DNA from: an uncultured Eubacteriales bacterium | GTDB lineage: Bacteria; Bacillota; Clostridia; Oscillospirales; Acutalibacteraceae | Length of the DNA: 39,913 nucleotides | NCBI GenBank assembly: GCA_900540235.1 | Contig: UQEY01000017.1 | Coordinates: 1-39,913 of the forward strand | Direction: 5' to 3' | Shown here: piece by piece, positions 9,149 to 16,739 of the stretch | How positions within the stretch are numbered: position 1 is the stretch's first letter | How the letters are laid out: every line of letters starts with the position of its first letter | Made by a program: the position numbers and the translations under genes | Notes under the pieces: generated by a model | Database searches by the model: none | Told to the model about the DNA's origin: nothing | The model's input: only the letters and a program-made list of their open reading frames with translations

Positions 9149-9457
9149 TAAATTTAGATTGAACAGATAAATTGAATTTTGATTTTCGCAATAAACCACA
9201 AATTTTCAAATGGAATTATGGCAAATAAATAAAGATCAAAAGTGATTCTTATTTATTGTTGTAAAAATGCTGCTTTTTGCTAAAAGAAATATATGTACCT
9301 AATCATTATAGAAAGTTGTAATATAGAGTATAAATATATTATTCTAAAAAATTTGGTAATAAGTAAAAACAATGTATAATATTTTTATGGTATTATCTTG
9401 AAATTATTGTCAAATAATTATAGAATAATAATAAACTATGTTAATGGAGGAATATTG
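9149..9457. other. AT-rich gap between ppdK terminator and the island genes
   Basis: About 300 bp, strongly AT-rich, with no convincing open frame on either strand. A plausible promoter for the next gene lies at its end: TTGAAA (9398-9403), 17 bp, TAGAAT (9421-9426). No attachment site or inverted repeat could be recognised by eye, though this is one place where the left end of an integrated element could lie. Confidence 0.5.
9398..9426 (+). promoter_or_regulatory. candidate promoter of the 9458 gene
   Basis: TTGAAA and TAGAAT are spaced by exactly 17 bp. The predicted start of transcription lies about 25 bases before the ATG at 9458. In such AT-rich DNA promoter-like hexamers occur by chance, so confidence is moderate. 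Confidence 0.45.
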
Positions 9458-10045
9458 ATGAATAATCCTATTTTTATACTATTAGTTATAGTTGCTATTA
9501 TTGCATTAGCGGTTTTTATTGCAATAATTATAAAAGATCCTTCTAAAACACTTGAGTTGATTTTTACATTTCTTTTGTCTTTGGCATTCTCTATTGCATC
9601 TTTCTGTGTTGGAGTTTCAGATAAAACATCAGAAACATCAACTTCAGATTATTCTGCATCAATTTCTTACACAGCATCAAACTCACATAACGAAACATCG
9701 AATGAAACAACTGAAGAATCGACAATTAACGGAAATTCATTTTCAAAAAAATTATCTTATGAAGACGAAAATTATACCGTTAAATTTATTACCCCTACAG
9801 ATGGCACTTATCGTTTTGATTATGAAATAAATGATGTCAATTGTGATTATAAGGTAGTATTAATGGATTCAAAAAAAGAAATAATATTTGATTCTGAATA
9901 TAGTGTTTATGGAAATGGAAATACCTGTACATTAATAAAAAACGAGAAATATACGCTAACAGTTGAGCAATTGGAAGGATTTCCAATTGCAACTATAAAA
10001 ATAGGAGTTCCTTCAGAATCAGCAATGTTGCAATTTGAAAATTAG
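9458..10045 (+). CDS. membrane-anchored protein with one beta-sandwich-like repeat module
   Basis: 195 residues from the ATG preceded by GGAGG; an upstream TTG in frame lacks a ribosome site. Two hydrophobic segments (about 4-27 and 34-52) are followed by a Ser/Thr-rich linker (about 55-95) and a C-terminal module of about 90 residues. The module reads GTYRFDYEI, CDYKVVLMDS, LIKNEKYTLTVEQLEGFP, then ATIKIGVP. The same module occurs three times in the next gene. It resembles the pre-peptidase C-terminal (PPC) beta-sandwich (cue: GTYRF and YTLTV strands), which is an inference. Only 9 bp separate it from the following lipoprotein gene, so the two form an operon. Function unknown. Confidence 0.8.
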   Translation: MNNPIFILLVIVAIIALAVFIAIIIKDPSKTLELIFTFLLSLAFSIASFCVGVSDKTSETSTSDYSASISYTASNSHNETSNETTEESTINGNSFSKKLSYEDENYTVKFITPTDGTYRFDYEINDVNCDYKVVLMDSKKEIIFDSEYSVYGNGNTCTLIKNEKYTLTVEQLEGFPIATIKIGVPSESAMLQFEN

Positions 10046-10054
10046 GAGGTACAT

Positions 10055-11125
10055 ATGAAAAAAATTGAAGTTATATTTTTAATTTTTATTATCGTGGTTT
10101 CTTTTATCGGTTGTAATCATAGTGATTATGAGCAAAATACAAATACTGAAAGCGTGAGTGAAGATACTACATTAAATGATACGATATCAATAGCTCCAGA
10201 AACCACTGAGATTGAAACTACTGAAGAACCAAAAGATGTAATTACAGAAAATCCATTTTCTGTTAAATTCAATCATATAGATGATGAACATATTATTTAT
10301 TATACAGCACCAGTTAGTGGAATATATCGTTTTGATATGTCAACAGATGATGCTACATGTGATTATAATTTAAAAATATATGATTCTATAAAAGATTTAA
10401 TGTGTGATGAGAACTATAGCTGTTATTTGCATGGCAAAACATTAACATTAAATAAAGATGAGACATATAAAATTGTATTAACACAAATTGAAGGCTTTCC
10501 GACAGCAACTATAACTATAGGAATACCAAATGAAGAAAAAAACATAAGCAATAATAGAGCTTCTGGAAAAATAAATTATATTGATCAAGAAGATACTTAT
10601 GTATTTCACACAGAGTTATCTGGAATATATAGATTTGATTTCAAGACGGATAATTCTGATTATAACTATAATGTTTTATTGAAAAATTCAATTAATGAAG
10701 AAATATTTGATCTTGATTATAATACATATTCACATGGAAAAGGTGTTTATTTAAACGAAAATGAAGATTATAAACTTCAAATTGTACAACAACAAGGCAC
10801 TCCTCAATATGATATATTGATTTCTGCACCTCTTCCACCAGCTAATGTAAGCAAATCTTTTTCCGGCAACATAACATTTGTTGATCAGCAAAATATATAT
10901 TATTTCATTCCTAAAAAAAGTGGATTATATAATATTTCGATTATATTTAGTGACAAAGAAGCTGCGTGTAAACTTACATTAAAAAATAACGAAAATACTG
11001 AATTGTTTTCTACTACTTGTGAATCGCCTGAAGAAGTACAATTAACAAAAGGAACACAGTATAAATTTATTGTGGAGTATAATAATTCATTATTAGATTA
11101 TAATGTTGTTATAAAAAAGCAATAA
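10055..11125 (+). CDS. lipoprotein with three tandem beta-sandwich-like modules
   Basis: 356 residues. The lipoprotein signal MKKIEVIFLIFIIVVSFIGC places the modified Cys at residue 20. A Thr/Glu-rich linker (about 24-66) leads to three related modules of about 95 residues each. Their starts read GIYRFDMST, GIYRFDFKT and GLYNISIIF, and their ends read GFPTATITIGIP, GTPQYDILISAP and LLDYNVVIKK. Module one is most like the single module of the preceding gene, so the two genes derive from duplication. AGGAGG precedes ATG. The protein should be displayed on the outer face of the membrane; a binding or adhesion role is only a guess. No catalytic motif is visible. Confidence 0.82.
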   Translation: MKKIEVIFLIFIIVVSFIGCNHSDYEQNTNTESVSEDTTLNDTISIAPETTEIETTEEPKDVITENPFSVKFNHIDDEHIIYYTAPVSGIYRFDMSTDDATCDYNLKIYDSIKDLMCDENYSCYLHGKTLTLNKDETYKIVLTQIEGFPTATITIGIPNEEKNISNNRASGKINYIDQEDTYVFHTELSGIYRFDFKTDNSDYNYNVLLKNSINEEIFDLDYNTYSHGKGVYLNENEDYKLQIVQQQGTPQYDILISAPLPPANVSKSFSGNITFVDQQNIYYFIPKKSGLYNISIIFSDKEAACKLTLKNNENTELFSTTCESPEEVQLTKGTQYKFIVEYNNSLLDYNVVIKKQ

Positions 11126-11164
11126 AATTTTCAGTATATCTAAATATAAAACTTATTATATATA

Positions 11165-11202
11165 AGCTAACTGGTTTTTATTAGAAAATCAGTTGGCTTT
11201 TT
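11165..11202 (+). terminator. rho-independent terminator after the module lipoprotein
   Basis: GCTAACTG and CAGTTGGC pair across an AT-rich loop and are followed by six T. It separates the two-gene module operon from parA. Confidence 0.75.
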
Positions 11203-11226
11203 TGTATATATAGAACTAAAACGGAG

Positions 11227-12063
11227 GTGTTTTTAACGAAACAAACAAAAGTAATTGCAATATGCAATCAAAAAGGCGGTGTAGGTAAAACTACAACCGC
11301 CTTAAATTTTGGAGTCGGTCTTGCAAATGAGGGTAAGAAAGTTTTGCTTATCGACTGTGACCCACAAGGCGATTTAACAACAGCTTTGGGTTGGAGAGAT
11401 ACAGACGAACTTTCGGTTACTCTTGCAGACAAACTCGTCGAGTATATCGAAGAAAGAAACAAGAACCCCACAAACGGTATTCTTCACCATAAAGAGAATA
11501 TTGATTTACTTCCGGCTAACCTTGATTTGTCGGCACTTGAACTTAGTTTGGTCAACACAATGAGCCGTGAAACCGTGCTGAAAGGTTATGTAAATTCAAT
11601 CAAAAAGGCGTATGATTATGTGGTTATTGATTGTATGCCGTCTTTGAGTGTTCTTACAGTTAATGCATTGGTTGCAGCCGATTCGGTTATCATTCCTGTG
11701 CAGTCGCAATTTCTTGCAGCTAAAGGTATGACGCAACTTGTTAAAACCATAGACAAGGTTAAAAGACAAATTAACCCGTCGCTTAAAATCGACGGTATTT
11801 TGCTTACACTTGTAGATGGCAGAACTAACCTTTACAAAAGTACAAAGGAAGCCATCTTAAATGACTACGGCAAATATCTTAAAATTTTTGATACGCAGAT
11901 ACCTATGGGTATTAAAGCGGCTGAAACTGCAATAAGCGGTAAATCAATATTCGCTTATGATAAAAACAGTAAGGTCGCAAAAGCGTATGTGGACTTTACA
12001 AAGGAGGTGTTGAAACTTGAGCGAAAAGAGAAAAACAGACTTCACTCTGAGCAGGCTCGATGA
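11227..12063 (+). CDS. parA: ParA-family partition ATPase with an altered start codon
   Basis: 278 residues counted from GTG at 11227. The deviant Walker A motif CNQKGGVGKTT lies near the N-terminus; VLLIDCDPQGDLT and YVVIDCMPSLS give the other ATPase motifs. Plasmid and integrative-element ParA proteins typically begin MKQTKVIAICNQKGGVGKT. Here the Met codon that would give that start is ACG at 11236-11238, well spaced (6 bp) after GGAGGTG at 11223-11229. The GTG at 11227 overlaps that ribosome site and is a poor start. So the gene may be silenced, or translated weakly from ACG or GTG. A parB remnant overlaps its end. Confidence 0.9.
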   Translation: MFLTKQTKVIAICNQKGGVGKTTTALNFGVGLANEGKKVLLIDCDPQGDLTTALGWRDTDELSVTLADKLVEYIEERNKNPTNGILHHKENIDLLPANLDLSALELSLVNTMSRETVLKGYVNSIKKAYDYVVIDCMPSLSVLTVNALVAADSVIIPVQSQFLAAKGMTQLVKTIDKVKRQINPSLKIDGILLTLVDGRTNLYKSTKEAILNDYGKYLKIFDTQIPMGIKAAETAISGKSIFAYDKNSKVAKAYVDFTKEVLKLERKEKNRLHSEQAR

Positions 12064-12151
12064 TTTATTCACATCACAAAGCGAAAGAGAAAACGGACTT
12101 ACTCCGACTATAAAAGATATTCCGCTTGAAAAACTTGTACTTCTATTATAA
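12017..12151 (+). pseudogene. parB: truncated parB (N-terminal fragment)
   Basis: A TTG start with AAGGAGGTG upstream opens a 44-residue frame overlapping the end of parA. It begins MSEKRKTDFTLSRLDDLF and continues to TIKDIPLEKLV, the typical entry to a plasmid/ICE-type ParB nuclease-like domain (usually IPLxKL followed by xPFPNHPF). Instead it reads VLLL and stops. The remaining 250 or more residues expected of ParB are absent from the window. The break falls near 12135 and coincides with the end of the oppositely oriented lipoprotein gene. Confidence 0.8.
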
Positions 12152-13013
12152 ATTCCTTGTCTTTTAGTATTTCAACATCGCTATAATAACAATTATTAAA
12201 ACTCTTATATATTTTATTATTAATAAAAATAGATATTCGATATTTTCCGGGTTTTCCATAGCCGAAAATTTTCACTCTATCAGTGCTATTTATTTTGATA
12301 ATATCTTCCTGTTCATTATTTTTAAATATGTCAAATACAAGTTCTTTATCAAAAGTATTTACTTGTTCACCATTACCATTTAAAGAATAAAATTCATTTT
12401 TTAATTCTTCGGAAACCCTTTTGTATGTATCTACATGAGAACTTATTTCTATATTGTTATTTGTTGATGTATTCATATGAATTGTAGCCGTTGTACTCGC
12501 ACTCATTCTATGATAAGGAAGAAAGCTTACATATTTTGTATCTTTAAGCATATAGTTTGGATTTAAAATAGAACAAACATTGAGTTCTAAGTCATCACCT
12601 TTTTTTCCAATATTTGGTTTTAAAACGATTTGACAATTAAACTCCTCTTCTTTATTAAAATGTTTTGTAAACATATTTACATTTTCAGATATTAAATCGT
12701 TATCACTATATACTGAAATTGTTTGCAATACTCCATTTATAAATACCTCAAATCCCCATTCAATCGGAGATTCTGGATTGTAAATATTATAATTGAATGA
12801 TATAACACCACCATCATAATTTTGATTTAAATCGCTTTTTTTTGAAAAGCCAGAAACAAGTCCATAATTAGGAATTTCATTGATAGAACTTTCGTTTCTT
12901 TCATTATTTGTTGTTTCATTTTTATTTAGGTTGTTGTCAGTGCTACACGAAGAAAACACTAATGATAATAAAGAAATTATTAAAATTATCAATAAATGAT
13001 TTTTATTTTTCAT
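12108..13013 (-). CDS. orphan lipoprotein of unknown function
   Basis: 301 residues from ATG at 13013, chosen because AAGGAG lies seven bases upstream; an in-frame start nine codons earlier has none. A hydrophobic stretch ends in the lipobox VFSSC, followed by an Asn/Glu/Ser-rich linker. The rest is beta-rich with no motif I recognise. It lies downstream of the agrC-like gene on the same strand but beyond a hairpin terminator, so it has its own transcript. The last ten or so codons (ending QAEYLL) are the antisense of the parB fragment, so its C-terminus is probably chimeric and may not be the ancestral end. Confidence 0.75.
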   Translation of the reverse strand: MKNKNHLLIILIISLLSLVFSSCSTDNNLNKNETTNNERNESSINEIPNYGLVSGFSKKSDLNQNYDGGVISFNYNIYNPESPIEWGFEVFINGVLQTISVYSDNDLISENVNMFTKHFNKEEEFNCQIVLKPNIGKKGDDLELNVCSILNPNYMLKDTKYVSFLPYHRMSASTTATIHMNTSTNNNIEISSHVDTYKRVSEELKNEFYSLNGNGEQVNTFDKELVFDIFKNNEQEDIIKINSTDRVKIFGYGKPGKYRISIFINNKIYKSFNNCYYSDVEILKDKEFIIEVQVFQAEYLL

Positions 13014-13233
13014 ATATAAACTCCTTATAATGTTTATCAAAATAAATTGTAAGATTAATTATTTTAGTTCATAATAATTGATTTTTTCTTTATGATATAG
13101 TTATTTTGAAAAATCCTTTCTATAATTTTATTTTAACTAGTAAAAATATTTAATCAATATAAATGTCAAAATTATAGAAAATAGTGGTGAAATTATCGAA
13201 AATCTAATAATGCTAGAATCAAGACAAAAAATT

Positions 13234-13264
13234 AACTGTCTTATGTGCAATTCATAAGACAGTT
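13234..13264 (-). terminator. hairpin terminator after the agrC-like gene
   Basis: AACTGTCTTATG and CATAAGACAGTT form a perfect 12-bp stem with a 7-nt loop, about 20 bp beyond the agrC-like stop. On the minus strand AATTTTTTG follows the stem. On the plus strand only TTTT follows. The arms contain ACAGTT, the core of Staphylococcus AgrA sites, but the position after a gene argues for a terminator. Confidence 0.7.
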
Positions 13265-13285
13265 TTACTTAAAATTTTTATATGA

Positions 13286-14566
13286 TTAGTTTTCGGGAAT
13301 TATAATAATTAATTTGAATTGTTTTAAAACTTTATTGTATTCCCATTCCATTTCACCATGATATTTCTTTATAGTTTTTTGAATACTTTTAGTCCCAAAG
13401 CCGTGTGACATTTTGTTTTTTTTGGTAGTAATTAGTTTTTTGTTTTTGTTAGTAGGTTCAATATCGCTACTGTTTATTACTGTTATTTTATGGTAAGAGG
13501 TTAAACTATTAACAATTTCCAAATTTATGAATTTAACGGTTGATTTTGATGCTGCTTCAACAGCATTATCAAGAATATTGTTGAATAATGTTGATAAATC
13601 AAAATCGTTTATAAAATTCAGGTTGTCAGTCATTATGTGTGTTTCAAATTTAATTTTTTTATTTTTACATATATCTATATATTTACTTAATATAACATCA
13701 AGAATTTTGTTTTTTGTTTTACCGATTTGATTATATTTAGTAATTTCACCAAGCATATTATCTATATAATTTTTAATTTCTACTTGATTCGACATGTTGC
13801 TTATGGCAATCATATGATTTTTATAATCATGAGCCATTACATTCATTGTTTCATTTTTCTTTTCGATTAAACTAAGGTATTTCATATCAATATCATTTTT
13901 TTGATTTGTTAATTCTAATTCTAATAATTTTTGATTGTTTTTCTCAGCTTGTTCGTAAACAAAATATATTATTATGTTTATAGCTAAAAGAAAAGAAATT
14001 GATATTATTATTAGAATATTTTGAGATGACGTAATGACAATATTACCTGTTATTATTTTTAATACTATGATAATTAGTATACTGCTAAGAGGTAATAATG
14101 ACAAAATGAACCATTTTCCCCATGTTTTTACATCCGTTTCTCTAACAGAAATTCTTGAAAGGAAATTTGAAAATAAAAAGTAGAGGATTCTACTTAAAAC
14201 AACTCCTATTTCAAAATGATTATCAATGCTGTTTTGAATAGATATATTATAAATGAAAGAGGTTATGTATGCAGTTAAAAACTCGGATATTATTTGTAAA
14301 ACACAAAGAATTATTCCGTGAAAAACAGATGATTTAAGTGAACTTTTAAAACACATATATATAATTAAAATATTTATGATAGTAATTAAAATTGTGTTTA
14401 CAAATTCTATATTGATGAGATATTTATAAATAAAAAACAATACTAGGTAAGAACATAATATTGTTATAAAAGATTTTGATTTATTTCTTTTAGGTTCATA
14501 TATATTCTGTATGTACATATATACTATCACTGCTTCGGTTAAATATGCAAAGATTTGAAAAAACAT
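13286..14566 (-). CDS. AgrC-like sensor histidine kinase (HPK10/GHKL type)
   Basis: 426 residues. The first 205 or so are very hydrophobic with about six membrane helices, the AgrC-type peptide sensor. A coiled coil (about 205-240) leads to the H-box VMAHDYKNHMIAISNM with His246. The N-box FNNILDNAVEAA (Asn334 region) and the G-box MSHGFGTKSI follow. These are typical of kinases that sense cyclic autoinducer peptides. It starts 3 bp after the response-regulator stop, so the two are cotranscribed, with agrD-agrB divergent beyond an XRE gene. The D-Y-K-N-H form of the H-box and the lack of an extracellular domain support AgrC over other GHKL kinases. Confidence 0.92.
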   Translation of the reverse strand: MFFQIFAYLTEAVIVYMYIQNIYEPKRNKSKSFITILCSYLVLFFIYKYLINIEFVNTILITIINILIIYMCFKSSLKSSVFHGIILCVLQIISEFLTAYITSFIYNISIQNSIDNHFEIGVVLSRILYFLFSNFLSRISVRETDVKTWGKWFILSLLPLSSILIIIVLKIITGNIVITSSQNILIIISISFLLAINIIIYFVYEQAEKNNQKLLELELTNQKNDIDMKYLSLIEKKNETMNVMAHDYKNHMIAISNMSNQVEIKNYIDNMLGEITKYNQIGKTKNKILDVILSKYIDICKNKKIKFETHIMTDNLNFINDFDLSTLFNNILDNAVEAASKSTVKFINLEIVNSLTSYHKITVINSSDIEPTNKNKKLITTKKNKMSHGFGTKSIQKTIKKYHGEMEWEYNKVLKQFKLIIIIPEN

Positions 14567-14569
14567 AAA

Positions 14570-15295
14570 TTACCTTCTTTCCAAAACATAAAAAAACAAT
14601 CTTTTTATTTCAGCCTGCTTTTTAGGTGCTATATTTATTTCGTATTTTTCTACGATTTTTCCATCAAGATTTCGTTTTGCCAAAATTAAAAGCGTTCTTG
14701 TATGATATATTGAATAATCTAAATTAGCAATATAGCTAGAATGTGGACAAACAAAAGAAATAGCATTTAAACGGTTTTTCCATACTGAAATTTTTTCATT
14801 TGAATAATAAATTTTGTCAACAGTTACGATTTTTGTTTTCTTTTTTTCAATTTCAAGATAAATAATATCATTTGTGTATATTCGAACATTAGAACCACTT
14901 TTTACATCATAAAAAACAATTATATCATTATTGATGAGTTCGGCTGCATCATCCAATGCCCTATAAAGTCTTACAATATCTAATGGTTTAGATAAAAATC
15001 TAAACGCTCTAATATGAAATGCATCATCCAAATACCCATCATATGATGTAATTACAAAAATTATATTGTGAGGATTGCGATATTTTAGTTCTTTGCCTGT
15101 ATCAATTCCATTAATATTACCCATTTCAACATCTAGAAAAACCAAGTCAAACAGTAATTGGTTTTCAAGTAATTCTTCTCCAGAACAGAATTGAATAATA
15201 TTAAGTGATATGTTTTTGTCATTAAAATAATTTTTTAAATGTTTTTCTAATAAATCTCTAAAGGCCTTGTCATCATCACATATTGCTATATTCAT
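14570..15295 (-). CDS. AgrA-like response regulator, LytTR DNA-binding
   Basis: 241 residues. The receiver domain (1-120) has the acidic cluster DDD at 7-9, the phosphoacceptor Asp55 in FLDVEMG and the conserved Lys103 in LSKPLD. A LytTR DNA-binding domain follows (about 140-236), with IYTNDIIYLEIEKKKT and FVCPHSSYIANLDY. It pairs with the AgrC-like kinase downstream. Ribosome site AGAGGA precedes ATG. LytTR proteins bind direct repeats upstream of targets; no convincing paired repeat could be read near agrD, so its target sites are undefined here. Confidence 0.93.
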   Translation of the reverse strand: MNIAICDDDKAFRDLLEKHLKNYFNDKNISLNIIQFCSGEELLENQLLFDLVFLDVEMGNINGIDTGKELKYRNPHNIIFVITSYDGYLDDAFHIRAFRFLSKPLDIVRLYRALDDAAELINNDIIVFYDVKSGSNVRIYTNDIIYLEIEKKKTKIVTVDKIYYSNEKISVWKNRLNAISFVCPHSSYIANLDYSIYHTRTLLILAKRNLDGKIVEKYEINIAPKKQAEIKRLFFYVLERR

Positions 15296-15320
15296 TAATA
15301 TCCTCTTTTCAAAAAAATAA

Positions 15321-15360
15321 GTATATAAAACACACCCAATTAACGATATGTTTTATATAC
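15321..15360. promoter_or_regulatory. perfect 12-bp inverted repeat between XRE and agrA genes
   Basis: GTATATAAAACA (15321-15332) and TGTTTTATATAC (15349-15360) are exact complements with a 16-nt spacer. On the minus strand the right side is followed by TTATTTTTTTG, so it may be a weak AU-rich terminator or attenuator between the XRE and agrA-like genes. An operator is the alternative. Confidence 0.65.
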
Positions 15361-15385
15361 CATATGAAAATAAATTTGTCAAATT

Positions 15386-15763
15386 TTACTTGTTGATATT
15401 TTTCGAATTCAGTCCTTGTACTAACATTAATACAGTATCTATATCGTCATTGCTGCAATTTTTTAGACATCCACAGATTTGATGTATTTTCCCATCTTTA
15501 CTATCATCACCATAGTCTATTCCCAATAGAAAATAATCCGGAGTTTTCCCTAAAGCAAGCGACCATTTGACAAATTTGTCTAATCTAGTAGCATTTTCAC
15601 CACATTCAACTCTTGACATCTGTTTATCAGATAAATAGTCATCATCGTTCTTATTTAATCCCTTATTTATTTTTTCGACAAGCTCACTTTGTGTTAATCC
15701 TAGTTTTTTTCTCTGCATTTTAAGCTTGTTTCCTAAATCTTTTAAAAAGACTTTATATATCAT
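15386..15763 (-). CDS. XRE-family helix-turn-helix regulator
   Basis: 125 residues. The N-terminal 75 form a Cro/C1 HTH (LGNKLKMQRKKLGLTQSELVE, then SDKQMSRVECGENATRLDKF and LGKTPDYFLLG). The C-terminal part is short, with CGCLKNC-type Cys residues and no known domain. GAGGTG precedes ATG. It is transcribed away from agrD-agrB and toward agrA-agrC. The intergenic segment shared with agrD contains a 13-bp perfect inverted repeat, so it may control itself and the autoinducer genes; this is inferred from position. Such a regulator is not part of the Staphylococcus agr locus. Confidence 0.88.
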   Translation of the reverse strand: MIYKVFLKDLGNKLKMQRKKLGLTQSELVEKINKGLNKNDDDYLSDKQMSRVECGENATRLDKFVKWSLALGKTPDYFLLGIDYGDDSKDGKIHQICGCLKNCSNDDIDTVLMLVQGLNSKNINK

Positions 15764-15820
15764 AAAATCACCTCAAGGTAACTTTATCAATTATCAGCAC
15801 AGCGTAACACTTATAATTAT

Positions 15821-15869
15821 AGAATAATCTAATTATAATAGAATTTTGCAAAATATATTAGATTATTCT
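15821..15869. promoter_or_regulatory. 13-bp perfect inverted repeat, candidate operator
   Basis: AGAATAATCTAAT (15821-15833) and ATTAGATTATTCT (15857-15869) are exact complements with a 23-nt spacer. They lie between the divergent XRE and agrD genes and upstream of the agrD promoter. No T-run follows, so a terminator is unlikely. A binding site for a dimeric regulator, such as the neighbouring XRE protein, is the simplest reading. Confidence 0.6.
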
Positions 15870-15927
15870 TGTTATATGTGCATTATCGTTTTGTTGTATC
15901 AAATTTTTAACACTTTCGACTTATATA

Positions 15928-15956
15928 TTGACTTAGACATTGTTGTGAAATAAAAT
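15928..15956 (+). promoter_or_regulatory. sigma-A-type promoter of agrD-agrB
   Basis: TTGACT (15928-15933) and TAAAAT (15951-15956) are spaced by 17 bp and lie about 32 bp before the agrD ATG. This is the best promoter match in the island and suggests basal transcription without an activator. Confidence 0.75.
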
Positions 15957-15987
15957 TTAATTATCAAAAAAAGGAGGGGGATTTATA

Positions 15988-16137
15988 ATGAAATCTCAAA
16001 AGAAAATTTTTACAACAGCAATTAAAGCAATGGCCGAGAAATCACTTGAACGAAATGCTAACAGTACAAGCTGTATTATCTATTATCAGCCTAAAGCACC
16101 GGCTTCTCTTGACAAATTCAAAAAGCACATTGACTAA
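15988..16137 (+). CDS. agrD: AgrD-like cyclic autoinducer peptide precursor
   Basis: 49 residues, preceded by a very strong ribosome site (AAGGAGGGGG, 7 bp spacing). The N-terminal 22 residues form a basic amphipathic helix (MKSQKKIFTTAIKAMAEKSL), as in AgrD leaders that attach to the membrane. The core reads NSTSCIIYYQPKAPASL: a Cys (29) four residues before the expected cleavage point, then the conserved Gln/Glu-Pro-x-x-Pro pattern, then a charged tail KFKKHID. By family knowledge AgrB cuts after the ring and forms a thiolactone; the ring predicted here is C29-I-I-Y-Y33. Its stop overlaps the agrB start by one base (TAATG). Exact tail length of the mature peptide is unknown. Confidence 0.9.
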   Translation: MKSQKKIFTTAIKAMAEKSLERNANSTSCIIYYQPKAPASLDKFKKHID

Positions 16138-16739
16138 TGATTTCAAAATTAGCAAAAAAATTAGTTGATTGCTTGTATCGTCAACATGACATATCAGATG
16201 ATGAACAAGAACTGTACAAATATGGATTCTTTATTTTGCTTTCACAGATACTATATTTAATAATTGCAATTATTTTAGGATTCATATTTAAATCAGTTTT
16301 TGAAAGCACTATCTTCTATATTGCTTTTCAGTTTATAAGAAGATATGCCGGTGGCTATCATGCCAAGACTGAAACAAGGTGCGAGATATTATCCACCTTA
16401 TCGATTTTATGCTGTATAGTGCTTATCAAGCTATCAAAAATGTATGACATTAGAATTGCATTACTTAGTATATCTTTAGTATTTGCTGTTTTAATATTCA
16501 TTCTTTGTCCGCTTGATACTCCTGAAAAGCCTTTAAATGATAAGGAATATAAATATTTTCGTAAAATATCTTGGATAATCTTATTGCTGATTATTGTTGC
16601 GATAATCGTATCATTTATTTTTAAATTTAATGTTGTATTTGCACCTTGTTGTGCAAGTTTAATACTCGAAGGTGTACTAATTGGCACAGGTAAAATTAAA
16701 AAGGTGTACAACGAAAAAAGAGCAAGCTCTCAGGTATAG
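16137..16739 (+). CDS. agrB: AgrB-like peptide-processing membrane protease
   Basis: 200 residues with about five hydrophobic segments. The AgrB catalytic signature is intact: IRRYAGGYHAKTETRCE contains His75 and Cys82, seven residues apart as in Staphylococcus AgrB (His77/Cys84). The later CPLDTPEKPL loop is also typical. The enzyme should cleave the C-terminal tail of AgrD and form the thiolactone. It is translationally coupled to agrD, in the order D-B rather than the B-D of Staphylococcus. A hairpin spans its stop codon. Confidence 0.95.
   Translation: MISKLAKKLVDCLYRQHDISDDEQELYKYGFFILLSQILYLIIAIILGFIFKSVFESTIFYIAFQFIRRYAGGYHAKTETRCEILSTLSILCCIVLIKLSKMYDIRIALLSISLVFAVLIFILCPLDTPEKPLNDKEYKYFRKISWIILLLIIVAIIVSFIFKFNVVFAPCCASLILEGVLIGTGKIKKVYNEKRASSQV

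Noticed and set aside
13234..13264. AgrA-type binding site because both arms contain ACAGTT
   Set aside because: The arms form an inverted, not direct, repeat, and the position just after the agrC-like stop with a T-run fits a terminator better.
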